Assembly (NCBI GenBank): GCA_964017235.1
Contig: OZ024928.1
Coordinates: 86,547,566 to 86,611,565, forward strand
DNA from: Sabellastarte sp. h YS-2021
Lineage: Eukaryota; Annelida; Polychaeta; Sabellida; Sabellidae
Direction: 5' to 3'
Length of the DNA stretch: 64,000 bases
The notes under the pieces were generated by a model. It saw nothing but the letters and a program-made list of their open reading frames with translations. It was not told where the DNA came from and searched no databases. Below are positions 10,272 to 20,800 of the stretch, piece after piece; position 1 is the stretch's first letter, and each line of letters starts with the position of its first letter. The position numbers and the translations under genes are program-made.

Positions 10272-11453
10272 ATTTTGTATATTTTTAAGCATGTTTGATG
10301 TATCTTACATTGTACCTAAAACAGAGTAATGGGTTGTGGCTTGATATAACCAGATACAAGTAGTAAAAGATCTTTAACTTAGCAGTTAGCACTATAATCA
10401 CTATAATTTCATATTGCTATGGTAAGTCCCCATGTAAATATTGTTTTTTTATTATTAATACCCATACAAGTAATATAGTACAATTTTTAGTTTAAAATTA
10501 ACTGCTCTTATAATAACTCATAAAGTTACATCTGGACACATATTGGTATATGTTCTTAAAATCAGGGAAAAAAAAATTATACAAATAATTTTCTGTATGG
10601 AAGCCATTGACAGTTGAATTTGTCAGTCCTATTCATCTCCATATTTACATGAAGCTGATCTCTAAATTGTTTCTGAAGTTTGTGCTTCAAAGCATTGATG
10701 TTTGGGATGGCCCCATGCATGGACTGCACTTGAGAAAATATAACTCTTTGTGACAGCTATGATGGTATTTACAGGATAGTAGTTATTATCATTGTATAGG
10801 TAGCCTAAGATAATATCTTCTTGTGAAAATACTAATCTTTTACATGTAGAAGAGTATATCAATGACTCCAAGGATGACCATAGGTTAACAACATGTGAAC
10901 AATGAACAAACAGATGCATCAAGGATTCTGTTTCACACTGACATATTCTGCAGATGTTTGAATCTTCTAACTGCATTTTACGGAGTAAATCTTTAGTGCC
11001 AAGTATTCTATGGATCAGTCTATATTGAAACCATATCAAGGAATTGTCTTGGATATTATAAAAAATCTGTTTAAATATACTTTTCCATGTTGAATTATCG
11101 ATATTCAATTTTAGATCTTTATTCCATTTCATCTTATATTTATTTTCCACCTCTTGTACATTAATCATATTATAGATACCTTTACAACCATGCTTACAGT
11201 TGAGCAAGATGGAAATATGATGGGGAATGAACGGTTGTGAAAAGAAAGACCTTTCGGTTACTAATGCAGAATTTTGTGATATGAATTTTTTCACTGTTGA
11301 ATGCAATTGGAAGTAGTCTAAAAAGTTATTAATCCGAAAATTATATTTGCTTTCAATATCTTCTTTTTTAATATCTGAAGGTTTGAATCAACAATGTGTC
11401 CAATAACAGAAATTCCTTGATTGTTCCAATTGTTTTTTTACTAAGTTTTACTA
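9817..11453 (+). repeat. 1637 bp tandem duplication, first copy
   Basis: From CTTATCAAAGAATCAAC the sequence repeats at a constant offset of 1637 bp: 70-codon and 214-codon frames recur with identical translations at 9846/11483 and 10662/12299. The only difference I found is one T in a poly-T run near 11435 versus 13072; identity ends just after ACTAAGTT. A short linker (about 11449-11453) joins the copies. Confidence 0.9.
10662..11448 (-). pseudogene. Tx1/L1-like LINE ORF2 C-terminus, copy 1
   Basis: A 214-codon minus frame (11306-10662) ends the LINE ORF. It holds the reverse-transcriptase zinc-binding region: IWFQYRLIHRILGTKDLL, then CRICQCETESLMHLFVHC (C-x2-C...H-x4-C) and VVNLW, typical of the zf-RVT tail of L1/Tx1 elements. 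RT and endonuclease are absent: 5'-truncated, and here also cut by the duplication. No A-tail is obvious. A dead insertion lying just 3' of the old DIRS copy. Confidence 0.75.
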
Positions 11454-11908
11454 CTTATCAAAGAATCAACTAGCAAGAACCTGTGAGTGTGGCCTCAATG
11501 GTCATTCCAGTACTGGCTCTAGACAAATCTCTCAAGGAGGGTGAATCATTTTGGCCAATCAGAGCCTTCCGTTATTATGTGAACAAAACAAATGTCCTGG
11601 GGGACAACAAGGAACTTGTTTTTGCCTCATTTAATGAAGAAAATGATTTATTTCTGCTTGGATCGAATGCTCCAATGTTACCATATGTCTGATCAGAATC
11701 CTTGACCTTGCACCAGATCTAAGCTCGTAATGTTAAAACCTTTGCTTCTTCTGAGACCTTGCAAGGGAGGAGGGGAGGTCTCCTTAGAGCTGATTCTCTC
11801 AGCCTGCTATTGGAAGTCCCAGATCACCTTCACACAGTTTGACTTGACGAATATGGCCTATGGTTTGGCCTGACTGAACCTTCTGGTCCTGTGGTTGCTG
11901 CCCAGCGT
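11454..11908 (+). pseudogene. DIRS tyrosine recombinase remnant, copy 2
   Basis: Duplicate of 9817-10271, carrying only the C-terminal part of the recombinase (LDKSLKEGESFWPIRAF onward). The start is an internal breakpoint, not a gene start. Confidence 0.8.
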
Positions 11909-13083
11909 ATTTTGTATATTTTTAAGCATGTTTGATGTATCTTACATTGTACCTAAAACAGAGTAATGGGTTGTGGCTTGATATAACCAGATACAAGTAG
12001 TAAAAGATCTTTAACTTAGCAGTTAGCACTATAATCACTATAATTTCATATTGCTATGGTAAGTCCCCATGTAAATATTGTTTTTTTATTATTAATACCC
12101 ATACAAGTAATATAGTACAATTTTTAGTTTAAAATTAACTGCTCTTATAATAACTCATAAAGTTACATCTGGACACATATTGGTATATGTTCTTAAAATC
12201 AGGGAAAAAAAAATTATACAAATAATTTTCTGTATGGAAGCCATTGACAGTTGAATTTGTCAGTCCTATTCATCTCCATATTTACATGAAGCTGATCTCT
12301 AAATTGTTTCTGAAGTTTGTGCTTCAAAGCATTGATGTTTGGGATGGCCCCATGCATGGACTGCACTTGAGAAAATATAACTCTTTGTGACAGCTATGAT
12401 GGTATTTACAGGATAGTAGTTATTATCATTGTATAGGTAGCCTAAGATAATATCTTCTTGTGAAAATACTAATCTTTTACATGTAGAAGAGTATATCAAT
12501 GACTCCAAGGATGACCATAGGTTAACAACATGTGAACAATGAACAAACAGATGCATCAAGGATTCTGTTTCACACTGACATATTCTGCAGATGTTTGAAT
12601 CTTCTAACTGCATTTTACGGAGTAAATCTTTAGTGCCAAGTATTCTATGGATCAGTCTATATTGAAACCATATCAAGGAATTGTCTTGGATATTATAAAA
12701 AATCTGTTTAAATATACTTTTCCATGTTGAATTATCGATATTCAATTTTAGATCTTTATTCCATTTCATCTTATATTTATTTTCCACCTCTTGTACATTA
12801 ATCATATTATAGATACCTTTACAACCATGCTTACAGTTGAGCAAGATGGAAATATGATGGGGAATGAACGGTTGTGAAAAGAAAGACCTTTCGGTTACTA
12901 ATGCAGAATTTTGTGATATGAATTTTTTCACTGTTGAATGCAATTGGAAGTAGTCTAAAAAGTTATTAATCCGAAAATTATATTTGCTTTCAATATCTTC
13001 TTTTTTAATATCTGAAGGTTTGAATCAACAATGTGTCCAATAACAGAAATTCCTTGATTGTTCCAATTGTTTTTTACTAAGTT
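11454..13083 (+). repeat. 1637 bp tandem duplication, second copy
   Basis: Second copy. Past the breakpoint, sequence continues into the rest of the LINE fragment (to about 13190), showing that copy 2 retains the original right-hand junction while copy 1 is cut at about 11448. The segment therefore joins recombinase (left) to LINE (right). Confidence 0.9.
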
Positions 13084-13146
13084 GCTATTCGATAGCTTAC
13101 TATTGAACCATAGAGGAGTATTGAATATATCTGACTCAGTTTTCAA
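12299..13146 (-). pseudogene. Tx1/L1-like LINE ORF2 C-terminus, copy 2
   Basis: Same zf-RVT tail as 10662-11306 (12943-12299), with more N-terminal sequence in a second frame (13146-12955: DIFNTPLWFNSKLS, NNWNNQGISVIGHIVD), a motif typical of Tx1/L1 proteins before the zinc knuckle. A frameshift lies between about 12955 and 13010. The element is 5'-truncated near 13150-13190. Confidence 0.75.
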
Positions 13147-13189
13147 TTCATGTAAATATTGTAGCTATTTTGCTTGGATCATAAAGTTT

Positions 13190-13490
13190 CTGGGGTGTTG
13201 TGCGGCGTGTGCCCGCCATCCAACTCCAACAAACCTTTCCCCTACCCTTCCCCTTGAAACCTTCTGTAAGCCCAGGTCATAGGGGTATTCTCGTATAGTT
13301 TATTGTTGTACAGTTGTCTCTTTAAGTGTCTTTTATAAGGGCATATGATGTCAGTTATTGATCAGTAATGTACCAGTTAAATGTAGTACATGTATCTCAA
13401 TAATATTGTTCGATATTGCCATTAAATACTTATGGAAAACCTGGACAAAATCTGGAAAAATCATGGAATTTCAAAATGAAAATCCTGTGG
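13190..13490. other. Intergenic, nothing recognised
   Basis: No gene or repeat boundary supported. Confidence 0.4.
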
Positions 13491-13600
13491 CTACCCTGAT
13501 TGGTTGAGGGTTTCAAGGTGTGCCACGTCATGGTGTAACACTGATTGACCTTTGACCTTGCTGTATTGACCTTTAAAATCTTGTTGCACCTTTGGGTCTG
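13490..13600 (+). repeat. GACCTT-rich fragment related to 5830-5930
   Basis: TTGACCTTTGACCTTGCTG then TTGACCTTTAAAATC correspond to TTTGACCTTTGACCTTGCCG and TTGACCTTTAAAATT at 5855-5910. Contains a direct repeat of TGACCT with one base between. Confidence 0.5.
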
Positions 13601-13799
13601 TCTGTTGATGCAGATTTAGCACTGTTAAAGTCATATTAGAATTCATTAAGAATTTCCTGTTGCAAGTTCCCATTGTAACAGATGGAATTTCATCAAGTGA
13701 GCCACAGGCTTTTCTCCAACACCACACAAGCATTCATTGAATGTATTGCCACTTCTGTATGCATGGGTAATATTCAAAACATCCAAACCATAATTCGGC

Positions 13800-14060
13800 C
13801 ATTTTTGGTTTACTGATAAATGCTGTCATCTTATTATTGAATTGTCTTGTTTTAATACTTCATCTTTACATACATTTCTTTTCCTTAGATATTATTTTCT
13901 CTACTTAAGCATTATTTGGACCTTAATATAACTGACACTGCTCTGAAAGTATCTTGAACTTTGTACTGTTTCACTACTTCTATATCTCATGGTGTTGAAA
14001 AATATTTCCCCAGGCTGTGGGGTACGGGCATCTCTGATGCTATTTTTGTAATACCTAATC
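13800..14060 (+). repeat. Dispersed repeat, direct copy of 6000-6290
   Basis: See 6000-6290. This copy diverges after CTCTGATGCTATTTTTG and runs into a 121-codon open frame (13961-14326) with no recognisable motif. Confidence 0.5.
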
Positions 14061-14179
14061 ACAAAGATATTACTTGTCCAAGATTTCCAGATAAGTGGGT
14101 CAATCTCAGTGGAAAAGGATTTCTCAGGACTGGATATCTAAGAATTACTTCTAGTTCAACAGGAATTCTACTTCTCATT

Positions 14180-14340
14180 GTATCCCCGAAAAGCAGGGAT
14201 ACTATGGATCATGCACGGTTATCGTCTGTGGAAATTTTCTTGTGTTCAACCTACAAGCCACATTTCTTTTTAACTTTGCAAGTGGCTTGCTATGGCAGAG
14301 ATCTGGCCACCCAATTGTTTTGGTAGCCCAGGAGTCAAAA
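14180..14340. other. Hairpin-bearing fragment
   Basis: TTGTATCCCCGAAAAGCAGG followed by GATAC gives a GTATCCC/GGGATAC hairpin like the heads of A-type elements, but no head or unit follows. Likely a truncated relative. Confidence 0.3.
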
Positions 14341-14379
14341 TTATGCTCTGGGGAGTCAAAAACATCAAAAAGTTTTACT

Positions 14380-14565
14380 TGAAACTTCAAAACTGTTGCA
14401 TTTAGAGAATTTTGTTTAAATATGTTATTCAGCTACTTTTGGGTCATAGTAAAATACTAAGTAACATAGTAAAATTGCAGACCTGTAGCTCATTGCATTG
14501 CCGTGTAATAGCTACTTTGAGGTTCTCACTGTTGAGTAAATCAGTTGTAACTTGAAAACTATTGC
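14380..14565 (-). repeat. C-type (155 bp) unit, reversed
   Basis: ATGTTATTCAGCTACTTTTG, GACCTGTAGCTCATTGCAT and CACTGTTGAGTAAATCA are reverse complements of the C unit in the 41.7-44.1 kb array. Confidence 0.65.
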
Positions 14566-15132
14566 AAAAGTGCTTGTAACTCGCTTATTGGTGCTAGAGG
14601 TTTGAAATGTACAAACAACCTATAGGAAATCATGGGTTAGGAATCTTCCGATGTCAGATTTGACCTTGGGCCCCTTCTTCAAGGTCAAACAAGGAAGCCA
14701 AGTTTAAAAGTGCTTAAAACTCGCTTTTTATTGGTCCTAGAGGTTTGCAATGTGAAAACAACCTACAGGAAATCATGGGCTACAAATCTTCTGGTGTGGT
14801 CACATTTGACCTTGGGCCCCTCCTTCAAGGTCGAACGAGGATAGTGTTTATAACTCGCTTATTATTGGTCCTAGAGGTTTGGGGTTTGAAATCAAACTAT
14901 AGGAAATCCTGGGCTGGGAATCTTCTGATGTGGTCACATTTGATCTTGGGTCCCTCCTTCGAGGTCGAATGAGGATAGTGTTTATAACTCGCTTATTATT
15001 GGTCCTAGAGGTTTGGGGTTTGAAATCAAACTATAGGAAATCCTAGGCTGGGAATCTTCTGATGTGGTCACATTTGACCTTGGGCCCCTCCTTCGAGGAT
15101 AGCCAAAGTTAAAAGTGCTTATAACTCGCTTA
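14566..15132 (+). repeat. A-type tandem array (outer, left part)
   Basis: About four units of 110-147 bp; the last breaks at CTCGCTTA, where the element at 15133-16916 is inserted. Two consecutive units (from 14845 and 14975) are nearly identical, indicating local homogenisation. Confidence 0.75.
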
Positions 15133-16916
15133 TTGTATCCACTGGATACTATGGATTACGCAGGAGTACGCCGCCGCTGAAGTGTGTAGAGATTTTCTCG
15201 TTACCCCTCTAGAGGCCAGGGTATTATAGGCAGACTTCTCAAATTTTCAGGTTATATTCAGAACCATAAAATCTTGCCTGGGAATATATTTTGGCCTCAT
15301 TTTGAAAAACAAGATGGCCACCATGGGCGTTTCTTTTCAGTCATGAAAAGTGCTTATATCTCCCTTATTATTGGTCCTAGAGGTTTGGAATGTGAAACCA
15401 ACCTATAGGGAATGATGGGCTGCAAATCTGGTGTGGTCTGATTTGACCTTGGGCCGCCCCTTCAAGGTCAAATGAGGATAGGCAAACTTAAAAGTGCTTA
15501 TACCTCGCTTATTATTAGTCCTAGAGGTTTGGGATGGTGAACCAACCTATAGGAAATCATGGGCTGTAAATCTTCTGGTGTGGTCAGATTTGACCTTGGG
15601 CCCCTCCTTCAAGGTCAAATGAGGATAGCCAAACTTAAAAGTGCTTATAACTCCCTTATTATTGGTCCTAGAGGTTTGGAATGGTAAAGCAACCTATAGG
15701 AAATCATGGGCTGGGAATCTTGTGGTGTGGTCAGATTTGACCTTAGGCCTCTCCTTCAAGGTCAAACGAGGATAGCCAAACTTAAAAGTGCTTATATCTC
15801 CTTTATTATTGGTCCTAGAGGTTTGGGATGGTAAACCAACCTATGGGAAATCATGGGCTGGGAATCTTTTGGTGTGGTCAGATTTGACCTTGGGCCTCTC
15901 GTTCAAGGTCAAACAAGGATATCCAAACTTAAAAGTGCTTATAACTCGATTATTATTGGTCCTACAGGTTTGGGATGGTAAACCAACCTATGGGAAATCA
16001 TGGACTGGGAATCTTCTGGTGTGGTCGGATTTGACCTTGGGTTGCCCCTTCAAGGTCAAACGAGGATAGCCAAACTTAAAAGTGCTTATAACTCGCCTAT
16101 TATTGGTCCTAGAGATTTGGGATGGTAAACCAAGCTATAAGAAATCATGGGCTGGGAATCTTCTGGTGTGTTAGGATTTGACCTTGGGCCACCCTTCAAG
16201 GTCAAATGAGGATAGCCAAACTTAATAGTGCTTATAACTCGCTTATTATTGGTCCTAGAGGTTTGGGATGGTAAACCAACCTATAGGAAATCATGGGCTG
16301 TGAGTCTTCTGATGTGGTCAGATTTGACCTTGGGTCCCTCCTTCAAGGTCAAACAAGGATAGCCAAACTTAAAAGTGCTTATAACTCACTTATTTTTGGT
16401 CCTAGAGATTTGGGATGGTAAACCAACCTATAGGAAATCATGGGCTGGGAATCTTGTGTGGTTGGATTTGACCTTAAACCCCTCCTTCAAGGTCAAACGA
16501 GGATGGCCAAACTTAAAAGTGCTTATAACTCGCTTATTATTTGTCCTAGAGGTTTGGGATGGTAAACCGACCTATAGGAAATCATGGGCTGGCAAACTTG
16601 TGGTGTGGTTGGATTTGACCTTGGACCCCTCCTTCAAGGTCAAACGAGGATGGCCAAACTTAAAAGTGCTTATAACTCTCTTATTATTTGTCCTAGAGGT
16701 TTGGGATGGTAAACCTATAGGAAATCATGGGCTGCGAATCTTTTGATGTGGTCAGATTTGACCTTGGGCCCCTGCTTCAAGGTCAAATGAGGGTAGTCAA
16801 ACTTAAAAGTGCTTTCAACTTGCTTATTATTGAAAAAAGCTGTTTATCTTCTAAACTATGTTAGTTGGCCTTTTCCGGTGGATACATCTTTCATCTGCCC
16901 ACAGTCCTTGGTCTAG
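15133..16916 (+). mobile_element. Complete A-type Helitron-like element with tandem core
   Basis: 5' end TTGTATCCACTGG; head 15133-15345 (CGCCGCCGCTGAAG, AACAAGATGGCCACC); about ten 147 bp units 15345-16830 (starts of AAAAGTG at 15637, 15784 and 15931); 3' part with CCGGTGGATACA and CTAG at 16913-16916. It sits in an A unit: the left flank ends CTCGCTTA and the right flank begins TTATTAATCCTAGAGG, so removal recreates an ordinary unit (CTTATTATT...CCTAGAGG) with no bases gained or lost. Insertion between A and T without duplication, plus CTAG, is Helitron behaviour. No Rep/helicase: non-autonomous. Confidence 0.75.
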
Positions 16917-17137
16917 TTATTAATCCTAGAGGTTTTGGGATGTGAAATCAAACTATAGGAAATCACGGGCTGGGAATCTTTTGGTGTGGTCAGATTTGAC
17001 CTTGGGCCCCTCCTTCACGGTCAAATGAAGATAGCTAAATTTAAAAGTGCTTATAACTCGCTTATTATTGGTCCTAGAGGTTTGGGATGTGAAATCAAAC
17101 TATAGGAAATCATGGGTTAGGAATCTTCTGATTTTGT
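16917..17137 (+). repeat. A-type tandem array (outer, right part)
   Basis: Continues the array cut at 15132; about 1.5 units, ending at GAATCTTCTGATTTTGT where DIRS element 1 begins. The flank beyond that element (23359 on) is not A-type, so the pre-insertion site cannot be rebuilt here. Confidence 0.75.
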
Positions 17138-17166
17138 AAATTTAATAGTAAATTAAATTTTTATAA

Positions 17167-17348
17167 GTTAATACCCTATCCAATGGACAATTGCTTTACC
17201 GGTCAGCGCGACCGGTCCCGCCAAACGACAGAAAAAGTCATTCTGGATAAATACCGGCAGGACCGGTCACAGTGTGTACGTTCGCCAGGTGTCGCCTCAT
17301 GCATACTTCCTGTCTAGTCAGAATGACGTCATGGCGTCTTTTTCGTTG
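17167..17348 (+). repeat. Element 1 terminal inverted repeat, left (3' end of element)
   Basis: Runs from GTTAATACCCTATCC to GGCGTCTTTTTCGTT and pairs with 23163-23345. Five or six small differences from its partner (for example GGATAAATA here, GTATAAATA there). Contains repeated ACCGGT palindromes. The outermost 29 bp (17138-17166) are not part of the repeat but are copied in the ICR. Confidence 0.9.
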
Positions 17349-17407
17349 TCTAGACCTAGTAAGACCCCTAGTAAGCTGATAGCGGGGCCGGCTGGGAGGG
17401 CCTTGTC

Positions 17408-17503
17408 TGTCCATTGGATAGGGTATTAACTTATAAAAATTTAATTTACTATTAAATTTGCAATTTTATTGCGTTAATACATCCTATCCAATGGACAATT
17501 GCT
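17408..17503 (+). repeat. Internal complementary region (ICR), element 1
   Basis: 17408-17459 is the reverse complement of the left extremity (17138-17189); 17460-17503 is the reverse complement of the right extremity (23315-23358). The two halves abut exactly, so the ICR is a copy of the joined ends. In the DIRS1 model it templates completion of the ends and circle formation. Confidence 0.9.
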
Positions 17504-17681
17504 GAATAACTACCGCTTGGTTGGCGGGTAAGTTACTAGGGACTATATTGTAACTCATGCTGGAGTATTTGAAAAGACTTTTAATTATTATTAAGCCTGG
17601 GCAGACCTTGAGGTCAATGCTCCGAAGGCTCTGGTCGAATATCATCATCCGGTTCTAAGCCTGAACCGTCAGTCGACCTTG

Positions 17682-17695
17682 CCCCCCCCCCCCCC
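17682..17695 (-). repeat. G-tract in 3' noncoding region of element 1
   Basis: Fourteen C on the plus strand followed by six T, so sense reads A-run then G-run. It lies between the recombinase stop and the ICR, as does the 24-base tract at 45569-45592 in element 2. Confidence 0.7.
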
Positions 17696-17820
17696 TTTTT
17701 TAAACAGACCTGCTCTGAGGTAGGGGAAGAGAGGGATGAGTTCAGTCCCAAGGCACAATTTCTCAGATGAAGCATGCCAGAAGATTTTTTTTGTTTTTTT
17801 TGTACAGTGATGTCTCCTCC

Positions 17821-20800
17821 TTATAGGGCTTGTTGATGGACCTGCTGAGCAGCCACTATAGGCCCTAAGTGAAAAAGCTCTGAATCAGCCCAGGCAACAT
17901 CCTTCAGGTAAAATTGTGTGAAGGTGTTGTGAGATTTCCAGTGACAAGCTGACAAAATCTGATCTAAAGAAATTCCAGACTGGAAGGCTTTAGAAGCAGC
18001 AAAGGACCTTACATCATGAGCCTTCACTTGATGTAAGGTAAGGGCTTGTTGGTCAGAGAGTTCATAGCATAGGATTACAGTCTGTTTGATCCAGGAGGAG
18101 ACGGTGGCAGGAGAGATGTCCTTGTCAAAACCTTTCTTGAAAGAGACAAAGACCAATTCTTTGTTCTGCCTGAGGTCTGAGGTTCTATCCAGATAGTATC
18201 GTAAGGCCCTGACTGGACAGAGAGACCTATCACCTTTAAGTGACTTATCCAAGGTGGGAGCCAAGGCTGGGATCACCACCGGGGCCACACTATCTGGGCC
18301 CTCCCTAGCCAGCTGGTTCTTAGATAAGAAGCTGGGGGAAGGGTACAGGGACACCTTTGACCAATCTGACTGGTGTCTAATGTTCTTGTGTAGCCAAGCA
18401 TGAATCTCACTCCTCCTTTTACCAGAACCTAGGGCCATCAGAAAAACAGTCTTAAAGGTTAAGTGTTTTAAGGAGGCCTCTTTCAAAGGTTCAAAGGGCG
18501 CTTTTGTCAGCTGGTGGAGGACCAGAGACAGGTTCCAGGAGGGTATGCCTCTCCGACCTTTTGGTCTGTCTCTGTGGAAACTGTAAAATAGACGAGTGAG
18601 ATTCTCATCTTTGCTGATATTAACTGGAACATTGCCCAGTTTGTCAGCAATGGCTGATCTGTAGCCATCAATAGTGCCTGGTTGCAACTTCTTGTCCTGG
18701 AACAAATGCAGGAGGAAGTCAGCAATCGCTGTTAAAGGTGGTGCCCCGAAGTCCACCTCATTACTGAGGCACCACTTTGTAAAAATGGTCCACTTTGCCT
18801 CATAGACAGATCTGGTTGATCTTCTTTGAGGAGCCTCAATTCGTGCTGCCACTGCCTCAGAGAAGCCTTGCTCCTTGATTGCTGAGGCTCTAGGAGCCAG
18901 GCATGTAGGTTCAGATTCGACAGGTTCCTGTGAAGGACCTGGTTGAATGGCTGAGACACTAGGTTGGGTATGCTGGGCAGACATAGTGGGATCTGGCTTG
19001 ACATTGCTACCAGGTCCCAAAACCAGGGCATGTTGGGCCACCCTGGAGCAATCAGAATTATTCTGTTGCAGGGGTAGTCCTGGAGCTTCTCCACCACGAT
19101 GGCCCAAGATGGCTGCCGGTGGGAAGGCGTATGGGTCCAGGTCCTCCCAGGAGAGGCTGAGTGCATCCACTGCCCAAGCCCGGGGATCTGGGACCGGTGA
19201 GACAAACTGAGGAAGTTTGTTGTTGAATCTGGTGGCAAACAGGTCCACTTGTGGTTGGTGCCACCGGTTGCATAGAGCTTTGAACACTTCTGGGTGAAGC
19301 GACCACTCTGTTTGAATAGTTTGGCCAAGCCTGGATAGCTTGTCTGCTATCACGTTCAACCGGCCGGGGATGTGACATGCCCTGAGGGTTACTTGTTGCC
19401 TGGTGCACCAGGACAGTATTCTCCACAGTAGGGCACACAGTGAGCCCGACTTCATCCCCCCTTCTTTGTTGATGTAAGCAACCACTGTTGTGTTGTCTGT
19501 AGCTATCAACACTGTCTTGTTGCAGACGAGGGTTCGAAAGTCTTTTAAAGCTAGGAATACTGCTTTTAGCTCTAACTGGTTTATGTGTAGTTTGCTCTCT
19601 GGGAGGGACCAGGTTCCTCTTGCAGTGTGCTCGTCTAAGTGAGCGCCCCACCCTTCTTTTGATGCGTCTGTAAAGATTTGCAGAGCATGTTTTAGAGGGT
19701 GTAAAGGTTGACCTAGTAGCACATTGCCTTCCTCCAGCCACCACCTTAGATGAGGGTGGAGGGACTTGGGAACCGGGATAACCTTTTCCAGAGACTCTGG
19801 GACCCTCCAGTTGTTTTTCAAGTGCCACTGTATGGGTCTCATGTGTAGTCTCCCTAAGTGAACCTGTTTTTCTGTTGCTGTGAGGAGACCAATGAGGGAC
19901 ATGAACTGTCGAACCGGACAAACCGGACCGGACAGAATTGACTGGATTTTGTCCGTCAGGGCAAGCCAGCGTTCCTGGGTAGGTCTGACTCTGCCCTCTT
20001 CCAAATCGAACTGGTAACCTACGAAATTGAAAATCTGCTTGGGTTCCAGCTCTGATTTCTCTTCGTTTACCAGCCATCCCAGGTCTTTGCAGAGTGTCAT
20101 TAATTTTTGTGTGTGTTGAAGGCAGACCTGGGGAGACTTGGCTATGACCAACCAGTCGTCGAGGTACTGGTGGATCCTTATACCCCGTCTCAAGGCTAGC
20201 CATTTTACTTCTTTGGCTATCATTGTAAATTCTCTGGGGGCTGTGGACAGGCCAAAGGGTAAAGCCTTGAACTGATAAGCCTTGTCTTGGATTGAAAACG
20301 CATGTACTTCCGGGATTGGCTGTTTATAGGGACATGGAAATACGCGTCTTTGAAATCTACTGAAGTCACCCACTCCCCTGCTTGGAGGGAGGTGCGAATT
20401 GTTTCCGGGGTCTCCATTTTGAAGGTTTGGGTCTTCAGAAATCTGTTCAAGTTGCTCAGATCCAAGATTGGCCGCCACCGGTTGTTGGGCTTGGGTACAA
20501 GGAACAACCGGTTGTAAAAACCCAGAGATTTTTGGTTTTGGACCAGCTCCACAGCATTTTTGTTTAACAGCTGATGCAATGCCTCCAACAGGTAGCTGTT
20601 CCTGTGGGGATCTACATAACAGCTTGTTATTGTCGGTTCTCTTGTGAGGTGAGGTCTGGACCGGAATGGCAGAACGTAACCCTCTCTTAGGACTGAAACC
20701 ACTCTGGGGTTTACGTTCAGTGCAGCCCATTTTTCCCAAAAAAGGTGCAATCTTGAACCTACAGGAAGATTTGGTGCAACAAGTGGGACATTTGTAACAT

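Noticed and set aside
19058-20203. 381-codon minus frame in element 1
   Set aside because: It is the alternate (YR-type) frame displaced by the two indels; it matches the linker of element 2 but has no domain of its own here.
20738-20743. -1 slippery heptamer T TTT TTG in element 1 between the Cys-rich domain and RT
   Set aside because: The RT frame is +1, not -1, relative to the YR frame here; a -1 slip would enter the wrong frame, and element 2 lacks the run.
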